Of a DNA stretch of 64,000 nucleotides, positions 26,716-35,568 are shown in pieces. This DNA is from Methanospirillum stamsii (GTDB lineage: Archaea > Halobacteriota > Methanomicrobia > Methanomicrobiales > Methanospirillaceae). The notes under the pieces are model-generated. The model was not told the DNA's origin. It saw only the letters and a program-made list of their open reading frames with translations, and ran no database searches. The stretch covers positions 682,001-746,000 of the forward strand of contig NZ_CP176366.1 in assembly GCF_046244385.1 (NCBI RefSeq), given 5' to 3'. A program made the position numbers and the translations under genes. Numbering within the stretch: position 1 is the first letter of the stretch; every line of letters starts with the position of its first letter.

Positions 26716-26838
26716 AGAAATGGTAAATTGTCCTATGCAGGTTTCGTGTGGTTTCCTGCTCTTGTGATCGCCATTTCTTAAGACCCGGAACTGCTGGGTC
26801 ACTGTGGACTATTCCACCCTGAGAACTCGGGTGAAAGA
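26716..26838 (+). promoter_or_regulatory. Riboswitch-like leader of fdhA1
   Basis: Five stems can be drawn. P1: AGAAATGG (26716-26723) with CCATTTCT (26771-26778), a perfect 8 bp. P2 inside it: GCAGG (26737-26741) with CCTGC (26755-26759). P3: GACCC/GGGTC (26782-26800). P4: GTGGA (26804-26808) with TCCAC (26813-26817). P5: CACCC (26815-26819) with GGGTG (26829-26833), which buries the ribosome binding site GGGTGA. P4 and P5 share 26815-26817 and cannot form together, as in translational riboswitches. Pairing by eye. Confidence 0.5.
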
Positions 26839-28896
26839 ATGAGCGACAGCAATTTAATTAAATATGTACAAACAACCTGCCCCTATTGTGGTGTCGGGTG
26901 TACTCTGAACCTTGTTGTTAAAAACGAAAAGGTCGTTGGTGTAGAGCCTTACAAAAGAAGTCCCATTAATGATGGGAAACTCTGTCCTAAGGGTCTTACC
27001 TGCTGGGAACATGTTCACAGCCCTGACCGGCTAACAACGCCTCTCATTAAAAAAGATGGGAAGTTTGTTGAGGCATCATGGGATGAAGCCCTTGACCTCG
27101 TCGCTAAGAAACTCAAAGAAACAAGCGACAAATACGGACCAAAGGGACTCGGATTCCAGACATCCTGCAGAACCGTCAATGAAGACTGTTACATCTTTCA
27201 GAAATTTGCACGTGTAGGTTTTAAAACAAACAATGTTGACAACTGTGCACGTATCTGTCATGGACCTTCAGTTGCAGGTCTTTCACTTTCCTTTGGATCT
27301 GGTGCAGCAACAAACGGCTTTGAAGATGCCCTGAATTCTGATTTTATCCTGGTATGGGGATCAAATGCACTGGAAGCTCACCCCCTCGCCGGACGCCGTA
27401 TGGTGCAGGCAAAACTGAAAGGGATTCCAATTTACGCAGTAGACCCACGTCTCTCAACCACTGCAAAGATTGCAGACAAGTGGATCCAGTTTAACCCGTC
27501 TACCCATATTGCTCTTGCAAATTCGATGATGTACTGGATCATCAAGGCAGGAAAGCAGGACAAAAAATTCATCGAAGAGCGGGTCAACGGCTTTGAAGAC
27601 CTGAAGGCAACAGTTGAAAAGTATGCTGATGCTGAGGCAATCCATGGTGTACCACTTGAAACAGTTAAAGAACTGGCATACAAGTATGCATCTGCTAAAA
27701 ATGCAGTCATTATCTATTGTCTTGGTATCACTGAACTTACCACCGGAACTGACAACGTTCGTTCCATGGGTAACCTTGCCCTGCTGACCGGAAACGTCGG
27801 TCGTCCGGGAGTTGGTGTAAACCCGCTTCGTGGTCAGAACAATGTGCAGGGTGCCTGTGATATGGGTGCTTACCCGAACGTCTACTCAGGGTATCAGAAA
27901 TGTGAAGTTGCAGAGAACCGTGCCAAGATGGAGAAGGCCTGGGGAACATCCGGACTTCCGGACTGGTATGGTTCCACTTTGGTTGAACAGATCAAGCAAT
28001 GCGGTAATGAAATCAAGGCAATGTATGTACTTGGTCTGAACCCTGTCGTCACCTATCCGGACTCAAACCTGGTCAAGGCACAATTCCAGAAACTTGACTT
28101 CCTTGTTATTCAGGACATATTCTTCACTGAATCCTGTAATTATGCAGATGTCATTCTTCCGGGAGCCTGTTTTGCAGAGAAGGATGGAACCTTCACCAGC
28201 GGTGAACGCCGTATCAACCGTGTCAGAAAAGCAGTCAACCCACCAGGCAAGTCAAAGGAAGACATCTGGATCATCGCAGAACTTGCAAAGAAGATGGGCC
28301 TGAAGGGCTTTGACCTTCCAACCGCAAAGGACGTCTGGGATGACATGCGGAACTGCACACCAAGTCAGTTTGGTGCAACATACGAGAAACTCGAGAAGCC
28401 AGAATCCATTGTGTGGCCTTGCCCGACTGAAGATCACCCAGGAACACCAATTCTGCATATCGGGAAATTTTCAACTGCTGACGGAAAGGGGAACCTCTTT
28501 GGTATCGAGTACCGCCAGCCGGCAGAAGTTGCAGATGCAGAGTATCCGTTCACCATGATGACCGGTCGTCTCATCTTCCACTATCACTCACGTTCACAGA
28601 CAGACAGAAGTGCAGCACTTCACTATGAAGTTCCAGCCTCATATGTCCAGATTAATCACGAGGATGCAAAACGCCTCGGTATCGGACAGCATGAGAAGAT
28701 CCTGATCTCCAGCCGACGTGGAAAGACAGAGACAGTCGCTCATGTCACTGATGAGATAGGACCAGGTGTTCTCTACATGACCATGCACTTTAACGAAGGT
28801 GTCAACAACCTGACCAACACCGCACTGGATCCCATGTCCAAGATGCCTGAACTCAAGCACTGTGCTGTGAAAATTGAAAAGATGGGAGGGAACTAA
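26839..28896 (+). CDS. fdhA: F420-dependent formate dehydrogenase alpha subunit (copy 1)
   Basis: 685 residues. FdhA oxidises formate to CO2 at a bis-pterin Mo or W centre. The N-terminal [4Fe-4S] motif is CPYCGVGC...LCPKG (residues 14-52). The metal ligand is Cys140 in ARICHGPS, the position of selenocysteine in E. coli FdhF, so this is a cysteine enzyme. Pterin-binding blocks include LVWGSNALEAHPLAGRR, GNVGRPGVGVNPLRGQNNVQGACDMG, and the C-terminal TGRLIFHYHSRSQTDRSAALH. fdhB starts two bases after its stop. A paralogue at 30.3 kb differs at scattered positions only. Confidence 0.96.
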   Translation: MSDSNLIKYVQTTCPYCGVGCTLNLVVKNEKVVGVEPYKRSPINDGKLCPKGLTCWEHVHSPDRLTTPLIKKDGKFVEASWDEALDLVAKKLKETSDKYGPKGLGFQTSCRTVNEDCYIFQKFARVGFKTNNVDNCARICHGPSVAGLSLSFGSGAATNGFEDALNSDFILVWGSNALEAHPLAGRRMVQAKLKGIPIYAVDPRLSTTAKIADKWIQFNPSTHIALANSMMYWIIKAGKQDKKFIEERVNGFEDLKATVEKYADAEAIHGVPLETVKELAYKYASAKNAVIIYCLGITELTTGTDNVRSMGNLALLTGNVGRPGVGVNPLRGQNNVQGACDMGAYPNVYSGYQKCEVAENRAKMEKAWGTSGLPDWYGSTLVEQIKQCGNEIKAMYVLGLNPVVTYPDSNLVKAQFQKLDFLVIQDIFFTESCNYADVILPGACFAEKDGTFTSGERRINRVRKAVNPPGKSKEDIWIIAELAKKMGLKGFDLPTAKDVWDDMRNCTPSQFGATYEKLEKPESIVWPCPTEDHPGTPILHIGKFSTADGKGNLFGIEYRQPAEVADAEYPFTMMTGRLIFHYHSRSQTDRSAALHYEVPASYVQINHEDAKRLGIGQHEKILISSRRGKTETVAHVTDEIGPGVLYMTMHFNEGVNNLTNTALDPMSKMPELKHCAVKIEKMGGN

Positions 28897-28897
28897 G

Positions 28898-30049
28898 ATG
28901 GCAGCAAAAGGCGATATGATCTATGCCTGGACAACCGATAGTGGTGTTGCCAAGAAGGCAGAGTGTGGTGGTGCAGTAACAACCCTTCTCAAATACGCTC
29001 TGGAAAACAAGATCGTAGATGTCGTTGTCGCAGTAAAGAAAGGATTTGACCTTTATGATGCAGTTCCGGTTGCAATAACCGATGCAAAGGATCTTGATCA
29101 GACTGCCGGATCCCTCCACTGTGGTACCCTTCTCATGTCCACCTTCATCCAGAAATACCTGGACGGGGCAAAAAACATGAAAGTTGGTGTCGTAGTCAAA
29201 GGTTGCGACCTCATGAGCCTTATCGAACTTGGAAAGCGAAACGAGATCAACATGGCCAACGTACTCACCATCGGTGTCAACTGTGGAGGATCAGTCAATC
29301 CGATTCAGGGTCGGAAGATGATCCGTGAGAAGTTCGGTGTAGATCCCGATAAAGTAACCAAGGAAGAGATAGACAAGGGCCAGTTCATCATCGAATACGA
29401 AGGCGGACACAAGGGCATCAAGATCGATGAACTTGAAGATGAAGGATACGGACGCCGTACCAACTGCCGCCGGTGCAAATACAAAATCCCACGCCAGGCA
29501 GACCTTGCTTGTGGAAACTGGGGAGTTATAGGAGAGAAAGCAGGAAAGGCAACCTTTGTTGAAATTTGCAGTGACAAGGGTGCTGATCTCATTTCCAAAG
29601 CAGTTTCTGCAAAGAAACTGGAGACCAGTGCAGCTGATCCTAAGGGAATTGAGATCAGAGGCAAGACCGAAGGAGCAATGCTCAAACTCGGAGAAAAGTG
29701 GCGCAAGAAGGAATTTACCGCACTTCGTGACAATCTCTGGGACTTTATCAACAAAGAGACATCCCGGTGTATCAAGTGTTACTCCTGTATCGAAAAGTGT
29801 CCGGTCTGTATCTCAACACCATTTGAGGGAAGACCAGAATCATACATGGTTCGTCCGGGTTATATCCCGTCAGACCCGATGTTCCACCTCCGCCGGTTTG
29901 CTTCCATCTCTGACAGCTGTGTAAACTGTGGTCAATGTGAGGAACTCTGTCCGGTTGAGATCCCACTGGCTCTCATTTCACATGCAATCAGAGTTGAAGG
30001 GGACAATGCATACGTTCCAAAACTTGGAGCAGCACCTTACAAGAACTAA
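28898..30049 (+). CDS. fdhB: F420-dependent formate dehydrogenase beta subunit (copy 1)
   Basis: 383 residues from the ATG at 28898, which follows GGGAGG; the frame is open further upstream inside fdhA but without a better start. The N-terminal two thirds are the FrhB-like F420/FAD domain (CGGAVTTLLKYAL, AGSLHCGTLLMS, CRRCKYKIPRQADLACGNWGVIG). The C-terminus carries a two-cluster ferredoxin (CIKCYSCIEKCPVC and CVNCGQCEELCPVE). The segment after the first cluster reads ISTPFEG where copy 2 has additional cysteines, and the protein stops about 30 residues earlier than copy 2. It passes electrons from FdhA to F420 or to Hdr. Confidence 0.95.
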   Translation: MAAKGDMIYAWTTDSGVAKKAECGGAVTTLLKYALENKIVDVVVAVKKGFDLYDAVPVAITDAKDLDQTAGSLHCGTLLMSTFIQKYLDGAKNMKVGVVVKGCDLMSLIELGKRNEINMANVLTIGVNCGGSVNPIQGRKMIREKFGVDPDKVTKEEIDKGQFIIEYEGGHKGIKIDELEDEGYGRRTNCRRCKYKIPRQADLACGNWGVIGEKAGKATFVEICSDKGADLISKAVSAKKLETSAADPKGIEIRGKTEGAMLKLGEKWRKKEFTALRDNLWDFINKETSRCIKCYSCIEKCPVCISTPFEGRPESYMVRPGYIPSDPMFHLRRFASISDSCVNCGQCEELCPVEIPLALISHAIRVEGDNAYVPKLGAAPYKN

Positions 30050-30080
30050 TTACCCCCCTCTTTTTTCGCATATCCGCTTA
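30050..30080 (+). terminator. T-rich terminator after fdhAB copy 1
   Basis: CCCCCCTCTTTTTTC follows the fdhB stop directly; T-runs of this type end archaeal transcripts. Confidence 0.5.
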
Positions 30081-30187
30081 TCATCTGTTTTACAGATAAT
30101 GCTAACCACACACATATCCCACCACTAATCACCAACTTCGCGATTTATTTCGCCAGATTTATATTCATACCCGTAACAATACTTCTC

Positions 30188-30345
30188 TGCATTGTAATCA
30201 GGGGGGTGTGCGAATACACCCATGGACATTTTCGGGTTGTCCATTCCTGTGTGCCTGGTTACAAAAAAGCATGCATTACCTGATGAGCGCAAGCTCTTTA
30301 CCTGCAAAGATTTGGTATCTTTCACCAGCTAAATTCGGGTGAAAT
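30188..30345 (+). promoter_or_regulatory. Riboswitch-like leader of fdhA2
   Basis: A TATA-like TTTATATT (30158-30165) places the start near 30188. Stems: GGGTGT/ACACCC (30204-30221), ATGGAC/GTCCAT (30222-30244), GAGC-GCAA-GCTC (30285-30296), AAAGAT (30306-30311) with ATCTTT (30317-30322), and TTTCACC (30320-30326) with GGTGAAA (30338-30344). The last is a perfect 7-bp stem that buries the ribosome binding site. The final two stems share 30320-30322, the same exclusive layout as in the fdhA1 leader. The bases before the start codon (AAYTCGGGTGAAA) are shared by both leaders. Confidence 0.52.
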
Positions 30346-32406
30346 ATGAGTGAAAATACAGAACTAATGAAATATGTGGCAACTACCTGCCCGTACTGTG
30401 GTGTTGGTTGTACATTAAACCTGGTAGTGAGCAATGGGAAGGTTGTTGGTGTTGAACCAAACCAGAGATCTCCAATCAACGAAGGAAAACTATGTCCAAA
30501 AGGAGTCACCTGTTGGGAACACATTCACAGCCCTGACCGTCTGACAACCCCTCTCATCAAAAAGGACGGGAAGTTTGTTGAGGCTTCCTGGGAAGAGGCC
30601 CTTGACCTTGTTGCAAAGAATCTGAAGGCAATCTACGACAAACATGGCCCAAAGGGACTTGGATTCCAGACCTCATGCAGAACGGTCAATGAGGACTGTT
30701 ATATATTCCAGAAACTCGCACGGGTTGGATTCAAGACAAATAACGTTGATAACTGTGCCCGTATCTGTCACGGACCCTCTGTTGCAGGTCTTTCACTCTC
30801 ATTTGGTTCAGGTGCAGCAACAAACGGCTTTGAAGATGCTCTGAACTCAGATTTCATCCTGATATGGGGTTCAAACGCAGTTGAAGCACATCCCCTTGCC
30901 GGACGCAGAATCGCCCAGGCAAAGAAGAGAGGGATCCCAATTGTTGTTGTAGACCCACGATACAGCATGACGGCTCGTCTGGCTGACACCTGGGTCCGGT
31001 TTAACCCGTCAACTCACATTGCCCTTGCAAACTCCATGATGTACTGGATCATCAAGGAAGGTCTGGAAGACAAGAAATTCATCAGTGACCGGGTTAACGG
31101 TTTTGACGACCTCAAGAAGACCGTAGAGAACTATGCAGATGCAGAAGCAATCCACGGTGTTCCTCTTGATGTTGTAAAAGACATGGCATTCAGATATGCA
31201 AAAGCAAAGAATGCAGTCATCATCTACTGTCTTGGTATTACTGAACTGACCACCGGTACTGACAACGTCAGATCCATGGGTAACCTCGCTCTCCTGACCG
31301 GAAACGTCGGTCGTGAGGGTGTCGGTGTCAACCCGCTTCGTGGACAGAACAATGTGCAGGGTGCCTGTGACATGGGTGCATACCCGAACGTCTACTCCGG
31401 GTATCAGAAGTGTGAAGTTGCAGACAACCGTGCCAAGATGGAGAAGGCCTGGGGTATCACTGATCTTCCAGACTGGTATGGAGCTACCCTGGTGGAGCAG
31501 ATCAAGCAGTGTGGTGAAGAAATCAAGGGTATGTATATCCTCGGTCTGAACCCGGCTGTTACCTATCCTGACTCTAACCTAGTCAAGGCACAACTTCAGA
31601 AACTTGATTTCCTTGTTATTCAGGACATCTTCTTCACTGAGAGTTGTCAGTATGCACACGTCATCCTGCCAGGTGCCTGTTTCGCAGAAAAGGACGGAAC
31701 ATTCACCAGCGGAGAACGCCGTATCAACCGTGTCAGAAAAGCAGTAAACCCACCAGGTCAGGCAAAAGAAGATATTCACATCATATCAGAGCTTGCAGCC
31801 AAGATGGGCCTTAAGGGCTTTGAACTCCCGACTGCAAAGGATGTCTGGGATGACATGCGGGCAGTTACTCCGTCCATGTTCGGAGCCACCTACGAGAAAC
31901 TTGAAAAACCAGAATCAATCTGCTGGCCATGTCCGACAGAGGAACATCTGGGAACCCCAATCCTGCACCGTGAAAAGTTCGGAACTGCAGACGGAAAGGG
32001 TAACCTCTTTGGTATTGAATATCGTCCACCGGCAGAAGTTGCTGATGCTGAGTATCCGTTCACCCTTATGACCGGGCGTCTCATCTTCCACTACCACTCC
32101 CGGAGCCAGACAGGTCGTGCAGCAGATATGCACCGTGAAGTTCCTGAGTCATATGCTCAAATCAACGTTGAAGATGCAAAGCGCCTTGGTATCAAGAATG
32201 GCGAATACGTCAAGCTGAAAAGCCGCCGTGGAGAAACCAAGACACTCGCACGTGTCACCGATGAAGTTGCACCGGGTGTCGTCTATATGACCATGCACTT
32301 CCCTGAGGGGGTCAACAACCTGACCAACACCGCACTTGACCCAATGTCCAAGATGCCGGAACTCAAGCACTGTGCCATTTCAATTGAAAAGTTTGGAGGT
32401 AACTAA
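30346..32406 (+). CDS. fdhA: F420-dependent formate dehydrogenase alpha subunit (copy 2)
   Basis: 686 residues, a close paralogue of the 26.8-kb copy across its whole length, with the same cluster motif (CPYCGVGC) and Cys141 in ARICHGPS. Differences concentrate in surface segments (for example NQRSPINEG versus KRSPINDG, and EHLGTPILHREKFG versus DHPGTPILHIGKFS). The two operons are a tandem duplication with separate leaders. The ATG at 30346 has GGTGA two bases upstream in unfolded RNA. Confidence 0.96.
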   Translation: MSENTELMKYVATTCPYCGVGCTLNLVVSNGKVVGVEPNQRSPINEGKLCPKGVTCWEHIHSPDRLTTPLIKKDGKFVEASWEEALDLVAKNLKAIYDKHGPKGLGFQTSCRTVNEDCYIFQKLARVGFKTNNVDNCARICHGPSVAGLSLSFGSGAATNGFEDALNSDFILIWGSNAVEAHPLAGRRIAQAKKRGIPIVVVDPRYSMTARLADTWVRFNPSTHIALANSMMYWIIKEGLEDKKFISDRVNGFDDLKKTVENYADAEAIHGVPLDVVKDMAFRYAKAKNAVIIYCLGITELTTGTDNVRSMGNLALLTGNVGREGVGVNPLRGQNNVQGACDMGAYPNVYSGYQKCEVADNRAKMEKAWGITDLPDWYGATLVEQIKQCGEEIKGMYILGLNPAVTYPDSNLVKAQLQKLDFLVIQDIFFTESCQYAHVILPGACFAEKDGTFTSGERRINRVRKAVNPPGQAKEDIHIISELAAKMGLKGFELPTAKDVWDDMRAVTPSMFGATYEKLEKPESICWPCPTEEHLGTPILHREKFGTADGKGNLFGIEYRPPAEVADAEYPFTLMTGRLIFHYHSRSQTGRAADMHREVPESYAQINVEDAKRLGIKNGEYVKLKSRRGETKTLARVTDEVAPGVVYMTMHFPEGVNNLTNTALDPMSKMPELKHCAISIEKFGGN

Positions 32407-32407
32407 G

Positions 32408-33655
32408 ATGGCAGCAAAAGGCGATATGATATACGCTTGGGCAAAAGATGCTGAAATCCAGAAGAAAGGAGAGTGTGGAGGAGCAGTAACCGCCCTTCTG
32501 AAACATGCACTTGAAACCAAAATGGTCGATGCTGTTGTTGCAATCAAGAAGGGCAAAGACCTGTATGATGCAGTTCCAACCGTCATTACAAACCCTGAAG
32601 ACATCATCCAGACCGCTGGTTCCCTGCACTGTGGTACCCTCCTTATCCCCAAACTTATCAAGAAATACCTGAACGGGGCAAAGGACATGAAACTCGCAGT
32701 CACCTGTAAAGGCTGTGACGCCATGGCATTCTATGAACTGGCAAAGCGGAATCAGATTAATCTTGATAACATCATCATGATCGGTGTCAACTGTGGAGGT
32801 TCAGTAAGCCCCGTTGCAGCCCGGAGGATGATTGCTAACAAGTTCGAAGTTGATCCTGACAAAGTTCACAAGGAAGAGATCGACAAGGGTCAGTTCATCA
32901 TCGAGTACGAGGGTGGACACAAGGGCATCAAGATTGATGAACTTGAAGAGGAAGGATACGGACGTCGTTCCAACTGCCGCCGCTGTAAGATGAAAGTACC
33001 CCGCCAGGCAGATATTGCTGCAGGTAACTGGGGAGTCATCGGAGACAAGGCAGGTAAGGCAACATTCCTTGAAATTTGCTCTGAAAAAGGTGCAAGCCTC
33101 GTAAACAGTGCTCAATCAAAGGGTGTTCTTGAGACAAGTGCAGCTGATCCAAAGGGTATCGAGATCAGAGGCAAGGTTGAGAAGGCAATGCTCAAACTCG
33201 GAGACGAATGGAGACACCGTGACTTCGAAGGCCTTGGTCAGGGCAAGGACCGTTTGAAACTCATGATGTCAGAGTCTTCAAAATGTGTCAAGTGTTATGC
33301 TTGTGTAGAAGCCTGTCCGATCTGTTACTGTGTCGAATGTTCCACCAAGAAGCCCTGGTATGTAGCCCCTGGTGTCCTCCCGACCAGCTTTATGTTCCAC
33401 CTGATCCGGTTTGCTCACGTCTCTGACTCCTGTATCAACTGTGGTCAGTGTGAGGAACTCTGCCCAATGGAAATCCCGAATGCTCTCTTCATGCACTCAC
33501 AGCAGGTTGAAGTTGAGAAGATGTTCGGCCATGTTCCAGGGCGGGATATGACTCCGCCAATTCATGCTTTTGTTGAAGAAAAGACAGAGCGTGCACGTCT
33601 GGATGCAACTCACACTGATTCAATCTACAAGAACATTTTTGCAGAAAATGAATAA
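32408..33655 (+). CDS. fdhB: F420-dependent formate dehydrogenase beta subunit (copy 2)
   Basis: 415 residues from the ATG at 32408, two bases after the fdhA stop. The FrhB-like F420/FAD domain is as in copy 1 (CGGAVTALLKHAL, CRRCKMKVPRQADIAAGNWGVIG). The ferredoxin part reads CVKCYACVEACPICYCVEC and CINCGQCEELCPME; the additional YCVEC cysteines are absent from copy 1. A C-terminal tail of about 30 residues (GRDMTPPIHAFVEEKTERARLDATH...) is unique to this copy and could set the partner, for example MvhD/HdrA or F420. Confidence 0.95.
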   Translation: MAAKGDMIYAWAKDAEIQKKGECGGAVTALLKHALETKMVDAVVAIKKGKDLYDAVPTVITNPEDIIQTAGSLHCGTLLIPKLIKKYLNGAKDMKLAVTCKGCDAMAFYELAKRNQINLDNIIMIGVNCGGSVSPVAARRMIANKFEVDPDKVHKEEIDKGQFIIEYEGGHKGIKIDELEEEGYGRRSNCRRCKMKVPRQADIAAGNWGVIGDKAGKATFLEICSEKGASLVNSAQSKGVLETSAADPKGIEIRGKVEKAMLKLGDEWRHRDFEGLGQGKDRLKLMMSESSKCVKCYACVEACPICYCVECSTKKPWYVAPGVLPTSFMFHLIRFAHVSDSCINCGQCEELCPMEIPNALFMHSQQVEVEKMFGHVPGRDMTPPIHAFVEEKTERARLDATHTDSIYKNIFAENE

Positions 33656-33680
33656 TATCACTCTTTTTTTTCAATAACTA
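33656..33680 (+). terminator. T-run terminator after fdhAB copy 2
   Basis: CTCTTTTTTTTC at about 33661-33672 follows the fdhB stop, before the promoter of fdhD. Confidence 0.5.
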
Positions 33681-33741
33681 CCAGTATTTCACAAAGGCTT
33701 GAATACTCTTAATTTCTTATTCTTTCTTACAAGTGACAGAT

Positions 33742-34533
33742 ATGAATCCGGAAAAAGAGAACATTATTCCAGAAATTACAAAAAAATTTCCTGTAATTAA
33801 GTATCAGGGCAATAATCCCCTGGAAACCGTAGTAGAAGTATGTACTGAATCCAGAATTTTGTTCTCTTTAAACGGGGTTCTTGTAGGAGATCTGTCTGTT
33901 ACTCCGATTGATCTTGAGGCATTTGCTATTGGTTACTTAATTTGTGAAGGATACATCTGTTCCATGGATGAAATTCAAAATACCACAATCAATCTCCCAA
34001 ATATTGATATCACTACCCGAAATCCTTCCACTATAACTACCGGACAGTTTTCGAAGAACAGCTCAGGTGGTTCATGCAGAGAGCTTCTTCCCGGAGGGAA
34101 AACATCTCCCTTGCCTGACGGTCTTACCCTCGATGCAGAATCGATCCTACAGTCCATGAATCATGTGGATGAATATTCAGTCATCTGGAAACGTACCGGA
34201 GGTATGCATTGCAGTCTTATCGTATCAGAAGAAGGAACGGTTATCTGCGGAGTAGAGGACATGGGAAGACATACCACAGTCGATAAAGCTGTGGGGATCG
34301 CCCTGATGCAGAGGACCGACCTCTCACGGTGCTACCTTGTTTGCTCAGGACGTCTTCCGGTTGACATGGTTGCAAAAGCATACCGGGCGGGAATATCAAT
34401 TATGATATCAAATAATGCCGCTTTTGCCGGAGGAATAGAATTTGCACAGAAAGTAAATATGACACTAGCCGGATTTGTACGGCCACCCAATATGACAATC
34501 TATACCGGTAGTCACCGGATTTCTTTTTCCTAA
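33742..34533 (+). CDS. fdhD: Formate dehydrogenase accessory sulfurtransferase FdhD
   Basis: 263 residues from the ATG at 33742, which has AGTGA upstream; a GTG at 33733 would add three residues. FdhD carries sulfur from a desulfurase to the pterin-bound metal of FdhA. Family blocks are clear: TPIDLEAFAIGYLICEGYI, WKRTGGMHCS, EDMGRHTTVDKAVG and CSGRLPVDMVAKAYRAGI. The usual Cys-x-x-Cys loop appears as SSGGSCREL, so only the second cysteine remains; another cysteine follows in GGMHCS. It follows fdhAB copy 2 and probably has its own promoter. Confidence 0.93.
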   Translation: MNPEKENIIPEITKKFPVIKYQGNNPLETVVEVCTESRILFSLNGVLVGDLSVTPIDLEAFAIGYLICEGYICSMDEIQNTTINLPNIDITTRNPSTITTGQFSKNSSGGSCRELLPGGKTSPLPDGLTLDAESILQSMNHVDEYSVIWKRTGGMHCSLIVSEEGTVICGVEDMGRHTTVDKAVGIALMQRTDLSRCYLVCSGRLPVDMVAKAYRAGISIMISNNAAFAGGIEFAQKVNMTLAGFVRPPNMTIYTGSHRISFS

Positions 34534-34549
34534 AAAAATTAGGTTTTTT
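34529..34549 (+). terminator. Terminator between convergent fdhD and fmdE
   Basis: CCTAA (34529-34533), loop, TTAGG (34539-34543), then six T. The stem includes the fdhD stop codon. It separates the two convergent genes. Confidence 0.65.
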
Positions 34550-35198
34550 CGTAATATTTCTGGCTTCCGCACCCGGGGCAGAGACCATTTTCCAAAAGGT
34601 TTTCCGGAACAGGTTCACCACAGGAAGAACACACTCCGGTTTTCCATTTTTGTTTATGAGTAACTTTGACCCTGACCTTTTCCCAGGATAACATGCCTGT
34701 TCCTTTATTGATAATATCTTCTACCAGTTGTTTCTTCATGGTCTTTCTATCAAACTTAGAAGTGTTTGCAAACCATGCTTCCAAAACCGGAGTATCAGCA
34801 AGTTTTGCTGAATCAACTTTAACCCGGACTCCTTCTGCAAAATCACCATCACTTGGGCGGTTCACAGTCATTGCAAATCTTCCGGTATTGATAACCCGCA
34901 GACGGTTGTTACCAGGAGTGCAATGTAAAATTACCTGTAATGGATCAGGTGCACACTTTGGAGTTTCACATACACTGTATAACCTATCTCCAGGTTTCGC
35001 ATCCAGAAGAGAAAGGGCGTAATCAACCATGTATATACCAATAAGAAGACCAGCTGCAGTGCCCTGGTGAAAATCAATGCACCGGTCAAACCAGTCAATA
35101 AGTGTTGTATCACTACCTTTCTTTTTCAAAAGAGAGAGAATTTCTTCCTTTGAATATTCGTCTCCGAGTTTAGGCATACAAATTACATTTGACTTCAT
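34539..35198 (-). CDS. fmdE: FmdE-family protein with C-terminal zinc ribbon
   Basis: 219 residues. The N-terminal FmdE domain has the diagnostic DRCIDFHQGTAAGLLIGIYMVDYAL and VCETPKCAPDPLQVILHCTPGNNRL segments, with a His and cysteines placed for metal binding. The C-terminus is a zinc ribbon (CSSCGEPVPENLLENGLCPGCG). FmdE was first seen with formylmethanofuran dehydrogenase in Methanosarcina, but it is not a stable subunit; a role in molybdopterin or metal handling is a guess. Its place between fdhD and an fmd operon supports that. Confidence 0.9.
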   Translation of the reverse strand: MKSNVICMPKLGDEYSKEEILSLLKKKGSDTTLIDWFDRCIDFHQGTAAGLLIGIYMVDYALSLLDAKPGDRLYSVCETPKCAPDPLQVILHCTPGNNRLRVINTGRFAMTVNRPSDGDFAEGVRVKVDSAKLADTPVLEAWFANTSKFDRKTMKKQLVEDIINKGTGMLSWEKVRVKVTHKQKWKTGVCSSCGEPVPENLLENGLCPGCGSQKYYEKT

Positions 35199-35568
35199 GA
35201 CATATACAAATTGATATATTTACCTTTCAAATGAAACAGGGGTTCAAAATTTTTTCCGGAATTAAAAATATACAACCATCATTGCAAACCACAAGGAATT
35301 ATTAACTAAAAGTATTGAATAATCCTCCCCCACATTCACCAATATTCTTCATGAAATGCGGCACCAGAAATCAAGTAAGCCTGCTAAACAACTATTGTCA
35401 ACAAAATTTTGTTTATTCATATCAACAATTAACACACATGATTGCCATATCACGCATGACACACTATCAATTAAAAAAATTCAATATTAAAATTTATTAA
35501 CTATTTTTAGTTGATTTGATCTAATTTTTATCACTCATTTTCTCCAACAATCAGAGATGAACCGATAC
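35199..35568. other. AT-rich intergenic region
   Basis: Start of a 1-kb gene-free stretch between fmdE and fmdD2. No open frame has coding character. Poly-T and AT-rich promoter-like sequence only. Confidence 0.45.

Noticed and set aside
26839..32406. Selenocysteine TGA in fdhA
   Set aside because: Both copies have an ordinary cysteine codon at the expected position (ICHGPS) and no in-frame TGA.
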